Source of the DNA: Massospora cicadina
Lineage: Eukaryota; Entomophthoromycota; Entomophthoromycetes; Entomophthorales; Entomophthoraceae
Reading direction: 5' to 3'
Assembly (NCBI GenBank): GCA_022478985.1
Contig: JAKSZP010000103.1
Location: 124,001-188,000, forward strand
Length of the DNA stretch: 64,000 bases
Of this stretch, positions 42,942-54,960 are shown in pieces (the first letter of the stretch is position 1; each line of letters begins with the position of its first letter). A program made the translations under genes and the position numbers. The notes below the pieces were generated by a model, which saw nothing but the letters and a program-made list of their open reading frames with translations, was not told the DNA's origin and did no database searches.

Positions 42942-44170
42942 ATGGCGCAACCAGCTTGCTTTGATGGGGTATTACCCCCGTTTATCAAATTGTCTCAATA
43001 TGGGGAGCTGAAGCTTGCTTTGGATACCTTACTCCAGGCGCAAAAAGTGCTTTTTCAGGAAAAATAACATATTACTGAGCAGCTCAACCATGCCTTCCGC
43101 CAACTGCACTTGGTAAGTGACCAAACCAACCAACTTGCCAACCTCTTGAGCAGCACAACGGAGCAGCTAGACTGTGCAGAGTATAAATCAAATAAGGTTT
43201 TTAAGGAGAAGGAAATCTGCAGTGACAGGATGTCCCATTTATTCGTGATGCTAACATACATGGGTATTCCAAGCGGTATGAGTTTGCCATAGAGGGGGCT
43301 TCCAATTGGCGAAAAGCCAAACTGTTGTTATCCGTGTTGGATGTTCCAAGCGCTGATAAAGTTGCATGTTATCTTAAAAATAGTACTGTAGCTTACCAAG
43401 AGGTGAAGGATACTGTAATCCGCCTGTTTGGGGGCAAAGCAAAAGTGGCTCTGCACAAGGCGGATTTTTTAATATCTTTTCAAAAAGATGAGTCCTTAAT
43501 ACAGTTTGTGGAGCGGTTCACTAATGAGGCTCATGTGTTGTTGGGTGTGAATGTCTTATATAATGAGGAGGTGGGCATAGCAATGATGGCGGCTATCAAG
43601 CCCTATCGCAAATTACATAATGTCATGGCGTACACTCTTCAGGAGGATGCGAAGTTACTCAAAATCATCCATCATTTATGCCGTCTATCCGTCACCTTTA
43701 GTGCTCCCAACGTGGAGCGGAAAGATCCCGCATCTGCCACTAAAATTCCGCTAAATGAAGGATCTTAACAATATGGGGTCAATCCGTGGGTCACTCCTTG
43801 GTCACTTAACTCATGGGCAGGTCCTTTCTGTCCATGTAATGATCAATCCGCTTATCCTTAGGACCATAATAACCCTTGGTTTAATAGTAGACCTTGACCT
43901 TCTGGGATGATTCAGAGACGAGTGCCAGTCCCAAATGCTTGTTTCTCATGTGGCCAAATAGGCCATTATGCAGTTAATTGTCAGTCCAACCCAAATGTTC
44001 ATGCAGTATCTGTTGTCCCAAATGAACAGGGAAAAGGGCGAGTGGATTATAGATGGGACGCTCTGCTTACACTAGGTTCAAATTTAATTGTCCCTGAGTC
44101 TTTCCATGATCCACTTTGTGTCAGCCCTGGGGCACACTCTGAGGATTTATTATATCAACAGATCCCTTAA
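42942..44170 (+). pseudogene. gag: Gag of element P
   Basis: ATG at 42942 (MAQPACFDGVLPPFIKLSQY) starts the N-terminal coiled-coil-like region (QLNHAFRQLHLVSDQTNQLA), interrupted by a TAA near 43065. After a frameshift near 43270 the capsid core runs to 43768 (TVAYQEVKDTVIRLFGGKAK, LIQFVERFTNEAHVLL), ending in a TAA. After another break, 43907-44170 has a perfect nucleocapsid knuckle CFSCGQIGHYAVNC at 43940-43981. Confidence 0.85.
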
Positions 44171-44318
44171 CACCTTTTGTTCTCAAGACAAGGGAGAGAC
44201 CCCAATAACGCAAACTTGAGGTTCTGCCAAGATGTGCATACGCCATACACCTGGAAAATCCTTGAGCGGAATGGTATGGTCAACGGTGAACCCTCCGCAT
44301 ATGTCGCAGTTCTAAAGG

Positions 44319-44914
44319 GTGGAGATGGAGATTCCTGTAGAAAGGATTACCCAGGAGTATCCTCATGTCATGGCTAGTATGCTCATTTTTCTGGATAATC
44401 AAACGCCCTTGGATGTTTATGTAACAAACACCAAGGGTTTTTCTTATACAGAATGTACATATTGTGACATATTTGTACAGAATACCAAAATTTGGGCGAT
44501 CATTGATACAGGCGCTCCTGTCAATATGATATCCACCAAGCTTGTGGCTAAGCTTCCGCTGAAGCCAGATGTGGACCACTGAGTAGTATATGGGACTGCG
44601 AGGTCATAGAGCACTGTGTCAGAGGGGGCATATAGCGCTTTGCTTTTGAAGGTTGAATGGTTGGCACATCTGCTCCAGTGGTGGTGTTGCCTAATAATAA
44701 AAATGATATGTTGATCAGCCCTGCACCTATGCAGCCCTTCAGGGCTGTGATCAATATGGCGGATGAAACCATCAGTATCCTGGGACAACGGATCCCCATC
44801 TGTTTTACTTCCAGCGGAGTCCCAGATGACCCAATCCGTTCTAGTCAAATTAATCTTGCCTATAGCGATGGTGTGATTCCTGTAAGATATCAGTGGATGA
44901 AGAGGAGGACCTGA
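44319..44914 (+). pseudogene. Aspartic protease of element P
   Basis: 44319-44582 contains IWAIIDTGAPVNMISTKLV; the catalytic Asp codon is 44505-44507. The conserved D-T-G-A is intact. After a TGA at 44581 the second half continues in 44657-44914 with FTSSGVPDDPIRSSQINLAY. Confidence 0.8.
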
Positions 44915-45054
44915 ACGCTTCCCCAAGCCAGATTTATGGGTGCAAAGGTATTCCGCTATGAGCCGCGAATGCTTTGACTATCCCTTCTGGGAATCAGGTC
45001 ATAATTGGAACAGAGCTTTAAATTGATATACCAGGAGGTCTGTACGGAGAGGTT

Positions 45055-46090
45055 GTGGGGCCCTATCAACAATTGTGGCTCAAACCTCATGTGGCTCCCG
45101 AGCTACTGTTACCAGGGCAGGGGGAAGTGAAGGTGTTGGTAGCGAATCTGCAGAAGGAGGTGATGAAGGTTCAGCAGCACCAAGCGGTTGCTTACCTGCA
45201 CCTGATCCCTCTTGATGAGGTCCATCAGATACATGACTTTGTTTCTTGGGAAGATCTCAGCTTGCCTTTAAAAACCACCTTCAGCGTAATGACTGTGATT
45301 CCGTGGGAGGCGCTAACTGGTCTATCGGGGGATCAGAAGGACAGGGTGATGGATCTGTTCAAGAAGTATCACATCATTTTTGCAACTGATGAATACAACT
45401 TGGGTTGCGCTTGTTGGTTGTGCATCACGTGGACATTGGAGACCACCCCCTATCAGGTCCTGACCTATCTGTTGCTCAAAGGTAGCAGAAGAAGTTGTAT
45501 CTGCAGAAATAGATACATTGGTGGAACAGGGAATGTTGGAGCCGTCAAAGAGTCCCTGGGCATCCCTGGTGCTAATTGTTAAAAGGAAAGATGGCTCCAA
45601 TTGAGTATTAATTGATTACTGGAAGCTTAATATCATTATAAAAAATATTTGTACCCACTTCTGCAAATCGATGATGCTTTAGATTGGTTAGGCGGGGCCA
45701 AGTATTTCTCTTCTAGGGACTTAATATTGGGGTACTGGCAGATTGAGTTGCCAGTGGCGGAACAAAAAAAGTGCGCTATAATCACCTCAAAAAGATTGTT
45801 TTAGCCTACACATATGCCACAGGGTTTGTGCAATGCCCCCGCTACGTTCCAGAGGGCTATGGACACTATTTTGGGTGACCTAAATCTATCTTGCGTTCTT
45901 GTCTACCTTGATGATACCAATTTGTTTTCATGGACGTTCACGGAGCATCTTGGACACCTGGAGCAAGTGTTCCGCCGCCTTGCTGATGCTAATATCAAGA
46001 TTAAGCCCTGAAAGTGCCACTTTTTCAAGGAACAATTGGAATACCTCGGCTTTGTGGTAGACTCCAAAGGGCTTAGTCCTCAGCTGCCAA
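45055..46090 (+). pseudogene. Reverse transcriptase of element P
   Basis: 45055-45582 is the pre-RT linker (LSGDQKDRVMDLFKKYHIIF). The fingers follow in another frame (LEPSKSPWASLVLIVKRKDG), then DLILGYWQIELPVAEQKKCA and, after a TAG, MPQGLCNAPATFQRAMDTIL. VLVYLDDTNLFSWTFTEHL has the catalytic Asp pair at 45910-45915. YLGFVVDSKGLSP follows at 46045-46085. Y-L-D-D is intact, in contrast to A, B, C and D. Confidence 0.88.
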
Positions 46091-46259
46091 GGTAAAAGCC
46101 ATCTGTAATATGACTTGGCCAAGCAATAAGCGGGATATCTAGGTGTTCTTGGTGATGATCAGTTACTACCAGCGGTTCAATCCCAGCTTCAGTTGTATCA
46201 GGGGCTCCACTCTTTGATCGACTCAAGAAAAACGCTGCCTTCAACTGGACGGATCAATG

Positions 46260-46690
46260 TCAAACCGCTTTTGATGTATTATGAACTGCATTGGCTAGCA
46301 CGTCTGTTTTGCAATACCTCAATTTTAAAAAAGAGTTTATTGTGCAAATGGACGCTTCGCTTTCCACTGTAGGGGTGGTGTTATCCCAAAAAGATGATGA
46401 TGGTGTGGAGCACTCCGTTTCATATTGTAGCCACAGTTTAACCAGCCCTGAACGGAATTACACCATGACCGAGTGGAAGTGCTTAGTGGTAATTTATGCA
46501 TATAAACAATTCTGGGTCTACCTCCATGGGGTGAAATTTAAAGTGGTAACGGATCATGCCTCCTACCGCTGGCTACAGAATCTGCGGGAACCTGAAGGGC
46601 AGCTTGCGTGATGGGCTTTGAAGCTCCAAGCGTATGATTTTGAGATCATGAATCAGCCAGGGGCGAAGCATCAGAATGCGGACTATCTTT
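46260..46690 (+). pseudogene. RNase H of element P
   Basis: 46291-46611 is open and holds FIVQMDASLSTVGVVLSQ, YTMTEWKCLVVIYAYKQFW and FKVVTDHASYRWL, that is the D, E and D catalytic positions. A TGA at 46610 and AYDFEIMNQPGAKHQNADYL close the domain. Confidence 0.85.
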
Positions 46691-46699
46691 CCTGATTAC

Positions 46700-47900
46700 C
46701 CATGGTTGCCATTACAGCAGATGTGGCAGACATAATGTACAAAAAGATTATTGTGGGCAAATATCACGATGAGCTGCTGCCTTTAATCAAAGTGTTAGAT
46801 GGGCTTAGGCAGGATACCCTCTTGCGCAACGGAAAATTATATAAGCAGATTGGGGAATTGACGCTGAGTTTCCCAAAACCCTCTGCCAGGCCTGCGATAA
46901 TTATGGATGCTCATAGAACAGTAGGTCACGGAGTGTTGAGAAAGACGCTGGAGTTTTTGCAACCCTGCTACTATTGGGAGAGTATGCACTATGATGTGCT
47001 TGAGACGGTTGGTTGTTGCCATCAGTGCCAAGTGAAAAACCATTCCACTGGAAGACCACCTACCAGCTAATCAAGCCTCAGTTCAAATGGCATACTGTTT
47101 TGTTAGATGTGGTGGGCCCTCTGCCGACTGGCATGAACTGCTCCAATTATATAATAGTAGCCATTGACCATTTGACAAGATGGGTGGAAGCAGGGGTATC
47201 AAGGATTTGGGGGCTGTCACTAACGCCAAGTTCATCCTGGAGTGTGTCATACAGCGCCATGGTTGTCCGCAACTTATTCTAATAGACAATGGGACCAATT
47301 TCACATCACATATATTGGCCAAGCTGAACGAACTCATGGCAATCCGCAGGGTCTTAACTATTCCCTACCACCCTGAATATAACGGTATGGTGGAACGTGT
47401 CAATGTGACCTTGGTAATTATTCTATGCAAGCTAGTAAATGAGCGGCCATCAGACTGAACACCCTTTTATCCACTGCTGTCTTTTCATACAATATCAGCT
47501 ACCACTCAGCAACTTGTAAAAGTACATTCCAAATGCTCTATGGATGACATCCAGCGCTGCCTGCCTTGCTTTACTCCTGTGTAGAGGATACTGGCGGAGT
47601 TGAGCCCCACCACTATTTGTCTACCCTAAAAGACATGCTGATTAAACTCCAAACTGAGGCATATTCCACTAGTCTTGCCAAGAAGGTTCAGGATCATGCA
47701 GCTGACCAAGGTAGATGCAGCAGTTGTCCCCAGTTTGGGGTAGGATAATTGTCCTGTTTCATGACCAACATGAGTTTGGAAGAAGGAACAAGCTTGTCAG
47801 TATATGTAGTGGACCATTTGATATCATTGAGAAGACCGGAATTGACGCCTACACCATTAAGGAACCCGCAGGTGGTCAGATAATAAACTGAGTACACGCG
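46700..47900 (+). pseudogene. Integrase of element P
   Basis: Zinc domain HRTVGH...CCHQC at 46910-47030. The core has LLDVVGPLPTGMN at 47100-47140 (first Asp) and, after a frame change, LILIDNGTNFTSHILAKL at 47270-47330 (second Asp), then YHPEYNGMVERVNVTL at 47365-47415 (Glu). Stops multiply after 47458. The C-terminal module is seen at about 47790-47870 (GPFDIIEKTGIDAYTIKEP). Confidence 0.85.
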
Positions 47901-47940
47901 AAGTTCCTTTGGCCCTATAAGCAATAGGCGCTTATCTTCC

Positions 47941-47953
47941 AGTCAAGGGGTAA
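47941..47953 (+). promoter_or_regulatory. Polypurine tract of P
   Basis: AGTCAAGGGGTAA immediately before the TGTTGATAAATC start of the 3' LTR. Confidence 0.7.
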
Positions 47954-48485
47954 TGTTGATAAATCAATATGACTGGATGATAAGCTAGTGTTTTAGCAGA
48001 TCGTAAATTAGATGCAAAGCAAGCTCTGAGGGCGAGTAATAGGTTAGAGCAATGCAAGGTGAATCAATCAAATCAATTAGGGTTCAGTAATTGAGGAAAT
48101 TCCATTGAAGCCTCGATGATCAAATGAACTCTACATTGATAGTGAATTGAGATTGACTAAGTGAAATATGTCAAATCTGTTGAAGAATATGAAGGGTTAA
48201 GTGTTAAGTGGGGGAGAGAAGTCGAGAGGTCTTTTTAGAAGAAGAGAAAAGAGGAAGAAAGAAGAAGGGAGTTGGAGTAATTAGAGAGTGAAAGCAGAGA
48301 GGGCCTGCTGGTTATATCATATTAAATAAAGTGGCGTAGCTGGGGCGATTGCCTCATATTTTATATATATTAGTACGTTTATTTGGGGGGACCAACGATC
48401 TCCATATCATTTGGCCGTTGCTCAGTGGGATAAACCCGGTGCAACTTGTTCAGCGGAAACAAGTCATATCTGCCAAATGTGAACA
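47954..48485 (+). repeat. 3' LTR of P
   Basis: 532 bp, closely matching 42356-42883, ending CCAAATGTGAACA. Confidence 0.9.
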
Positions 48486-49300
48486 AAAATCTAAAAATCA
48501 AATTTCTTAACATCTTATTCATTACTTGCTGGAAAGTAGTTTAGGCTTTGCACAAGCCCTGTGACATACATGTTAGCTCATAAATACCTTGGCTGGTAAT
48601 CATCACACACTTCTCGTGGTCTTCTGTTGACAGCTCCATTTGCCAGTATCCAATGCCAGTACCCACTTGCCAGGTCCATTGTGGAGAAGTTGTGCGATCC
48701 TTGAGTTGTTTCAAGGCATTATCAATGTGCAGTAGTGGGTACAAGTTTCTTAGTCAGGTCTTTTAGTATCCTATATTTTTATGATTATCAAATGGGTTTA
48801 ACTTTCTTTTCATACTTACAGATGGGGCGATGCTCAAGGACTATTAGAGGTGTACCAGTACTGCATCATAAAGTTGTTGCACCTCCTGCAAGATGACTTT
48901 TTCTTCACTATTGGAATGGCGGTAAGGCTTTTATTAAAAGGTTATGGCACATCCAGTGTTTTCTTATGAAAACATCCCTTGCAGAAGCCATAATTGTTGG
49001 TCCACTGCGGAAAATATCTGATTACTAATCCAAGAATTTATTTAGTTCACTCTCCTCCTCTATAGTTGGATCTTATAGCCAACCTCTTTGCTGGCAATGG
49101 CGGGAACTGGAACAACATTTATCGTGGCAGTATATCATTGCTGTAGCAATGTTGTGACCTTTATTGATCTTGTCAGGGTGCTTAACAACGTTTCCAAGGA
49201 GGGCTTTGATTCATCCTTGAAATTTAGAATTGTAGAATCCAGGCATCACTATGTTACTAGCCTCTGCCTCCCTCAGGACATTAGATCTTGGGTATTGTAT
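48486..49300 (-). pseudogene. RT fingers and palm start of A
   Basis: 48541-48744 encodes MYPLLHIDNALKQLKD and GTGIGYWQMELSTEDHEKCV, ending CMSQGLCKA, the M-P-Q-G-L-C-N-A block. About 50 further bases to 48486 continue it in another frame up to the P boundary. Confidence 0.8.
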
Positions 49301-49789
49301 GTTCTGGTATGTTAGTATTAATATTGACCAGCATGACCTTCTGTTCTGCGGGCAGTAGGCCCATCTCTTTTCTGGCGTACAAGATAATCTCAATCTCTGC
49401 TTCAACAGTTGGTTGTATCTGCTTCATTTTCTTTGTCTTCATTGATAACTGACTGGGTAAATAAAATGCTTGGTTTTAACTAGTCATACTTGCTTGTTCC
49501 GCTCTTTTTTCCTTGTAATAAACACAAAAAGTATCTGGTAGTTGGGAAGATTTACTGTATTCTGTTTAAGTTGATGATTTCTCCAAACTTAACTAGTAAT
49601 TTCATTTATATGAGAAAGTCGTAGTGATCATTCTTAAGTACCACAGCTGGAGAAGAAGAAACAATGCGTCCAACTTGTGAGGGTAATGCAGAATAAGCTA
49701 ATAGCGCTTTTGTTAATTCAGGCCTGACTGTTCTGAACTTAGTCTGATGAATGATTTATGGAGCAAAATTCAATATCTTCAAGAGCTTA

Positions 49790-49860
49790 AAAATATAATT
49801 TTAACTGGAGTGCCGGTATCCAGTATCACTAATACTTTGACTTTGTGTATGGTGACTTCC
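49790..49860 (-). pseudogene. Protease active-site block of A
   Basis: Minus strand KVLVILDTGTPVK, with D-T-G intact; the surrounding frame is broken. Confidence 0.7.
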
Positions 49861-49999
49861 ACTTTTGTAACTCTCTTTATGATAGGCATGCCAGAAGTAA
49901 GGATGGCAATGACTGTTTGACTGATTTCTCCTAACTCTCCAAGAAGGCAGGACTTATCTCAAGCCTTATGCGGCTTGTAGTCTTCAACTGAAATCTTCT

Positions 50000-51560
50000 T
50001 GAAAGTGGTTGCCATGAGATTCTGAACACCTAATATACTATCATTAATTTTATTAGGCTTATAAGCTTGAGCAAAGTAAGACTGCTCTGTGGATTCAAAC
50101 TTCACTTGGTCAGATAATTGCAATTTGGCATAAAACTTTATTTAGGGCTTAAAAGACATAAAATCATGACTTAACCTTTGAATTAGGTTCACTTTCATTT
50201 ATTCCATTTATGTGGTGTGCACCCTAATTGACTAAACTCTTGAGCTCTTCATTAGGCTCTTCTTTATTACCTTACTTTACCATATAACAGCTTCTCTATA
50301 AGTGTCCTCTTGATACCAGTTGGTACAAATGAACTTAGTGGAATTTAAGTAGTCTCATTAACTAGATGGAAAGCCTCAAAAGGGGCTCATCATCTTAGCT
50401 TTGAACAACGTAAACAGCTTTAATCAGGGAACTGTTGATGATGTTTCTGATGCTTTGCCCCTTTCTAATAAGCGTCTTTAACGTCATTTAATGCTACCTT
50501 AATGGCCTTTGTGAATATAAGCAGGTTCATAGGCAAGATCATGTGCATCAGGAGTTGCAGGTATGAATTGAGTGAATAAGGAATTTGGTCTCTAAGGTAA
50601 CTAGATCCTAGTCTTTAGTTTTTCAAGTCTGGGGCCTTCATATAATATTAGTTGCGTAGTCTACAATTGACTAAGACTTCCCCATTTTCATGGTGAGGTA
50701 CTCTTGTTTCATATCTTGAACAATTTTTGTGCTTTACAACTTGGCAATAATAATATCCCTGACTTTGGCCAAAATGAGATGGGGATAATGTGAAGCTCAA
50801 GCACCTCCTTTGCTTCTCTGCTAATATATCCCTGAATATGGTGAGCTTTCTGTTTGTTTCTGGCTCCATCCATGCTATTCTCAATTAATTAAAGACATTT
50901 GGCTATAGTCCCCTTCTAGGATAATTTTGATTTTAAAGTACAGGCAAAAACTTGGATCTTCATATCTAGGTTAGTTTGCTGGTTGTAGCACCATAGCTGA
51001 GTGTTGTTACTGGTAACGAGTTCTCTCAAAGTAGGTAGCAGTCTATGGAGAGGACGTTGTTCACTTTTATATTGACCACGTCCTGCTTAAAGTAATTTAA
51101 CTGGTTGTCATGGCCTTCCAGATTGGTAAAAATTGAAGTTAGTCTTTGTAAAGTTCTTTTTTCTCTTTATTATGAAATTAAATTCTTATTACTGTTCAAG
51201 TCCAGCTCTTCAGTCCTTTCATGAGATGTTGATTATCTGACTCTTATTAACTCAATTTGCAAACATACTACTCGCTGCTATAATATATTTAGTACCTTGT
51301 ACATACTCTCCAGAGTTTACATCTTCTGTAAGTTCTTTTCCATAGTACACTTACATGGTATTATTTCAGAACTCTCCACAATCACTTGGTGGTGTCCCCT
51401 ATGGTGGTAATTTTTATTGTGGCAGTGCCCATTCGCTCAGGGGGTGCTGGTGATAAAGTGTTCAGACACTTGCAATAAGTTTGTATCTGAGCACATGGTG
51501 CATCATCAAGAGAATTGGAGGGCCTTGTTTTTCAGAACGTGAAACTCTTAGACATGGTTC
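50000..51560 (-). pseudogene. Gag region of A
   Basis: Homologous to 38400-39375 of B. The clearest coding piece is about 50490-50580 (LPMNLLIFTKAIKVALNDVK) and 50648-50884 (METETNRK-like start, then LTIFRDILAEKQRRC). No knuckle readable. Confidence 0.5.
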
Positions 51561-51576
51561 CAAGCGTGTCTAACCA

Positions 51577-52099
51577 TATTATAGCCTTGATATTAAACAT
51601 AATGATGGCTGTACATAAGCACACTGAAGCTCCTCTCAACATCTGCTGACAACAAGATAGCTAAGTTTAAACCTTTAATAATATAGCTTCGATAACTGGC
51701 GTTATTAGCTATTTATAAAAACAATAAAAATAGAAAGATTCTGTAAAAAAGTTATTTTATTAAAAAATATAAAAAGTATGTTAGTGCTTTAGGTATTTTG
51801 GGTGAAAAATCAGACTTGGTTTTAACAAATCAAACACTTCTAATAATGAACTTTTGCATCTGCAATTTAGTTTAAGGTTCTCAGAGTCCATTTTCTGATC
51901 CTAAGATCTTTTAGTTTTTCTGTATATTATACTATGAAGCTCTGGATTGCTTGTGATGAGTGGCTGTTGTTATAAAATCAACTGTGACTTCTGTTGTTTT
52001 TTTACCCTTGTGGCTCTTGTGGCTGCATATTAACTCAGTAATCTCAGTCAGCTGATTTTACAGAAGTATCTCGCTTTACATTTAGTGATATGTTTGTCA
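51577..52099 (-). repeat. 5' LTR of A
   Basis: 523 bp, partner of 39380-39908. Inner end TATTATAG follows (minus strand) a primer-site-like TGGTTAGACACGCTTGG; outer end GTTTGTCA. Confidence 0.65.
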
Positions 52100-52104
52100 G
52101 GATT

Positions 52105-52567
52105 TGAGATGATGAGCAAGTCAAAATAAGACTCCAAAATTGAGCCTTGGTAGGTTAGCTCCTGAGCCAGCATTAACGGAACCTTACTTTGAAGGCACTG
52201 ATATGAGATTATATCAGGAAGCATCACTTGCATGAGAATTAATGGAAACACATTTAGGAATCCCATCCCTGCTTTCCTAAATCTTGAGAGGTGTATCCTC
52301 CACTACTTCGGTCATGAGGATGATACATAACAATTAGGGTGCTGACCAGGGGTCAATATTAAAGGCAGTGAAAGATCCTTATTGTACTGGGCCATGAAGG
52401 TCCCAAAGGCACCATGTCCCCACACAACTATAATTATAGGTGCCTTTTACCTCAATAAAGAAGCCTATAGTCTCCCCATCTTTTGCTTTGCCTCTTCACT
52501 AGTTTACAGCTTTTATCCCATTTTTGAACTTCATGATCAGTTAAGAATACTGTTACACTGAGAAAAG
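52105..52567 (+). repeat. Probable 5' LTR of element K
   Basis: Lies between A and the K primer site. LTR identity is inferred from the PBS that follows; no second copy is in the window and the exact ends are unknown. Confidence 0.35.
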
Positions 52568-52585
52568 TGGTGCTCACTACCGGGG
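52568..52585 (+). promoter_or_regulatory. Primer-binding site of element K
   Basis: TGGTGCTCACTACCGGGG, the T/J site with one mismatch. A gag-like frame follows 480 bp downstream, so this marks the 5' end of a plus-strand element. Confidence 0.65.
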
Positions 52586-53067
52586 GCTATAAGATGTCCA
52601 AGTGAAACCATTTTTCATGTATATTGGAGAATGATAGTAGTCAAGAAAATACCTTGCTGATTGGTTGAGAAGCATCACTTAAGGGGTTAATATCTCAAAG
52701 TACAAAGTACCTCCCATGCGGCCCAAAAGCTTAGAGTTTCAGGCCATGTTGCAGTTTACTCTACTTGTCATTGATGGTGATCATAAATGACTTCAATTTG
52801 GGAACCTTAGAAAATATCTAACAGTTATTAAATGGCATTTATCCCATGGGAGGCTACTTGAGTTGCTTTTGTTCTTTTTTGATGCCTTCTACTATGTGGG
52901 ATATATATACCTAGCCCAACTGCCAGTGGGTGAATTGACTTAAGGACCAATCACTATCTCCGCAATTTCATCCATTTGCCATCCATTACCTCCTACAAAC
53001 AGTTAGTTTCACTATAATTAAGTATCCAAGCAACTAGAATTTATAAAAACCTTACACTCTCACAATG

Positions 53068-53650
53068 TCAATTTTTATAATGCAACCTCCTCCTTCATCC
53101 ATAATAATTGAGAAGCCATTGTCAATAACTGACAATAAATTGCAAGTCCTGGAACCAACTTGTGGCGTTGAATAGTGACATTTTAGCTACCACAAGAACC
53201 AACTTTGACAATATGTACAGCTCCTTGAAACTTCTTGGAACCAACGCCTCAACCAAGTCAAGGGCCTGGTGCGGACTCCTCAGTAGCACTATCAGGAGCT
53301 GGCCTCTCATGACTTTATCTCTGGGAGTGAAGGGCCTGAGGGTCCCAGGGGGGCAGAAGTTCCCCATGAGCTTCAGGGCCCTTCTGGTCCCTCAGTGCCT
53401 ACTCAGCAACCCAGACAACTCCAGGAAAAGGATATTTTGGCAGCCTTCACCACCATATAAGATCAAATCCATAATGTGTCCTGAGGCTTCAAGCTCCAAG
53501 GTGATGAAGTCCCTCTTGAACCTAGGGTCTTTTTTGAGGCCTTGTCAGATGAAACGGATAATCTTAGCGCCTTTGCCAAGCTTACTGATAGTTGCATTTC
53601 CAGCTTGAAAAAACCTGTCAATATTTTGACACCTGATTTAACAACTTAGA
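53068..53650 (+). pseudogene. N-terminal Gag-like ORF of element K
   Basis: ATG at 53068 begins SIFIMQPPPSSIIIEKPLS and continues with KLQVLEPTCG to stops near 53175. After a frame change the plus strand is open at about 53303-53632 apart from two stops: SGSEGPEGPRGAEVP and LQGPSGPSVPTQQP (a Gly-x-Pro-like linker), then DILAAFTTI, GFKLQGDEVPLEPRVFFEAL and LSAFAKLTDSCISSLKKPV. Position after the PBS argues for Gag, but I see no capsid core or knuckle, and the family is not recognised. The longer opposite-strand and other-frame readings here look like shadows. Confidence 0.45.
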
Positions 53651-54119
53651 ATGACATCTGTTGTAATTAGTTTAAACCACTGTTGAGAATTTTTATTCTA
53701 AATAATAGGTGACTCCATTAGTATTCCAGGCCAAACAGTATAAAGACTGATGGCACATTCTTTTTTACAATCATTGGTGACTTTTCCCTATAAGTTCAAA
53801 GGGTAACCCACCAACCCAGCAGACCAACAACTTATCCTTCTGAGGCTTGACCACTCATTATGGCTCAGATGTCCTCTTTGGGACTTTTCCAACTATTGTG
53901 GTTCAGCGCCTCTATTGATTTTCTCAGGGTTTTTCCCCTTCAATCTTTTAAGTTCATCATTTTTGCTGCTAGTTGCCCAAGTCACCATGGGGTTTCTATA
54001 TGTTCAAGGCTGGGAGTTGGTTGCACCAACCACTCCAGGTGTTTTAACCCAGCACCTAACCTCTGAGGATATTTAGTCCCACCTCTACAAACTAAGCTAA
54101 TCATGGTTAACTAAAACTT
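53651..54119 (+). other. Possible continuation of K coding sequence
   Basis: Plus-strand reading gives short coherent pieces (HYGSDVLFGTFPTIVVQRLY, LPKSPWGFYMFKAGSWLHQP) separated by stops. No motif; probably the rest of the K gag. Confidence 0.3.
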
Positions 54120-54239
54120 AATAAAGATAGGTAAAGGAAAGTAAGATTTGAAAATTCGAAGATATTTTATTAAGAGAGAGATCAAACTATTAATACTTAT
54201 TTTTTGCCTGTCCACATCATTGGCAATTGTTGTCAGCAT

Positions 54240-54960
54240 CATCAGCACTCACTGGAAATTCTCCCTGCTTAGTATTTATCAGCACTTTCACTGGTGATAC
54301 TCACCATCCTCATATATCCATGATTACATCAATCCTTGATTCATCATAATCTAAATTAATTAAATATATTGACATCCTTAGCATAAGTTGCCAGTGTCCA
54401 ATTAAACTAAAGTGCTGTCAGGATTGTTCTCAATACTTTCACAAAGATTAAATACGATCTAACTTTTCCAAATTGATATTAAATGGTTCAACAACTTCAC
54501 CATAAGTCACTAGTACTCCAAATTAGGCATCAAGTTCATAATCAGATAATTGGCAACAAATACTTCAGCTTTCCACTGAAAGATCCCACAATCATCTTCA
54601 CATGGAGTTCGCGTTGAGATAAGATTTGCCAAAATCAGATTCAAGGCAGTAAAATCATCTTCAGATGATTGTAAATATATACATCAGCTTTCCACCAAAA
54701 AAAATTCCCACAATCACCAATGATTTTGCTGTCAGCATTAAACTATGATTCTGCTGAGCAGAAATGATTAGTATTAATTAGTTTGACATCCTTTACATAA
54801 GCCGATGGTGTCAAAATTTTTGAAAACTCTATTCAGATTATTTTCCACTTTTGATATCAAATTTAAGCAATTAGTCATCTTAAATGATAGTATTAATTAT
54901 CTTGACATCCTTGGCCTCAGTTACTGGTGTTGAGACTCACAAATTTCCTATTTGGGATAA
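54240..54960. repeat. Degenerate direct repeats, roughly 120-bp period
   Basis: TTGACATCCT occurs at 54369, 54783 and 54902, each followed by a (T)AAGT..C..GTGT block; a weaker copy is near 54498. CAGCTTTCCAC plus CCCACAATCA occur at 54565 and 54685, 120 bp apart. The stretch precedes element J and is probably part of an LTR with internal tandem units (5' LTR of J or 3' LTR of K). Confidence 0.5.

Larger units (their letters stand above)
42356..48485 (+). mobile_element. Element P: Ty3/gypsy retrotransposon inserted in the RT of A
   Basis: 6,130 bp on the plus strand: 5' LTR 42356-42883, PBS 42885-42902, gag 42942-44170, protease 44319-44582, RT 45300-46090, RNase H 46260-46690, integrase 46700-47900, PPT 47941-47953, 3' LTR 47954-48485. 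Flanking 5-mers are AACAC and AAAAT, a decayed duplication; deleting P and one 5-mer puts the A RT back in one frame. LTRs are very similar, the RT keeps YLDD, and the integrase keeps D, D and E, so it is a fairly young copy, now broken by many stops and frameshifts. No chromodomain seen. Confidence 0.9.
48486..52099 (-). mobile_element. Element A, 5' half (LTR to RT)
   Basis: 5' LTR 51577-52099, gag about 50000-51560, protease 49790-49860, RT fingers 48486-49300. Reads into the left half at 42355 after removal of P. Very decayed, AT-rich. Confidence 0.75.

Noticed and set aside
44444..44926. 160-codon minus-strand frame
   Set aside because: Antisense shadow of the P protease region, which carries the intact DTGA motif on the plus strand.
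53162..53608. 148-codon plus-strand open frame as a gene
   Set aside because: It is a shadow: another plus-strand frame over the same bases has the coherent Gly/Pro and acidic pattern described for K, and this frame is compositionally odd with no motif.
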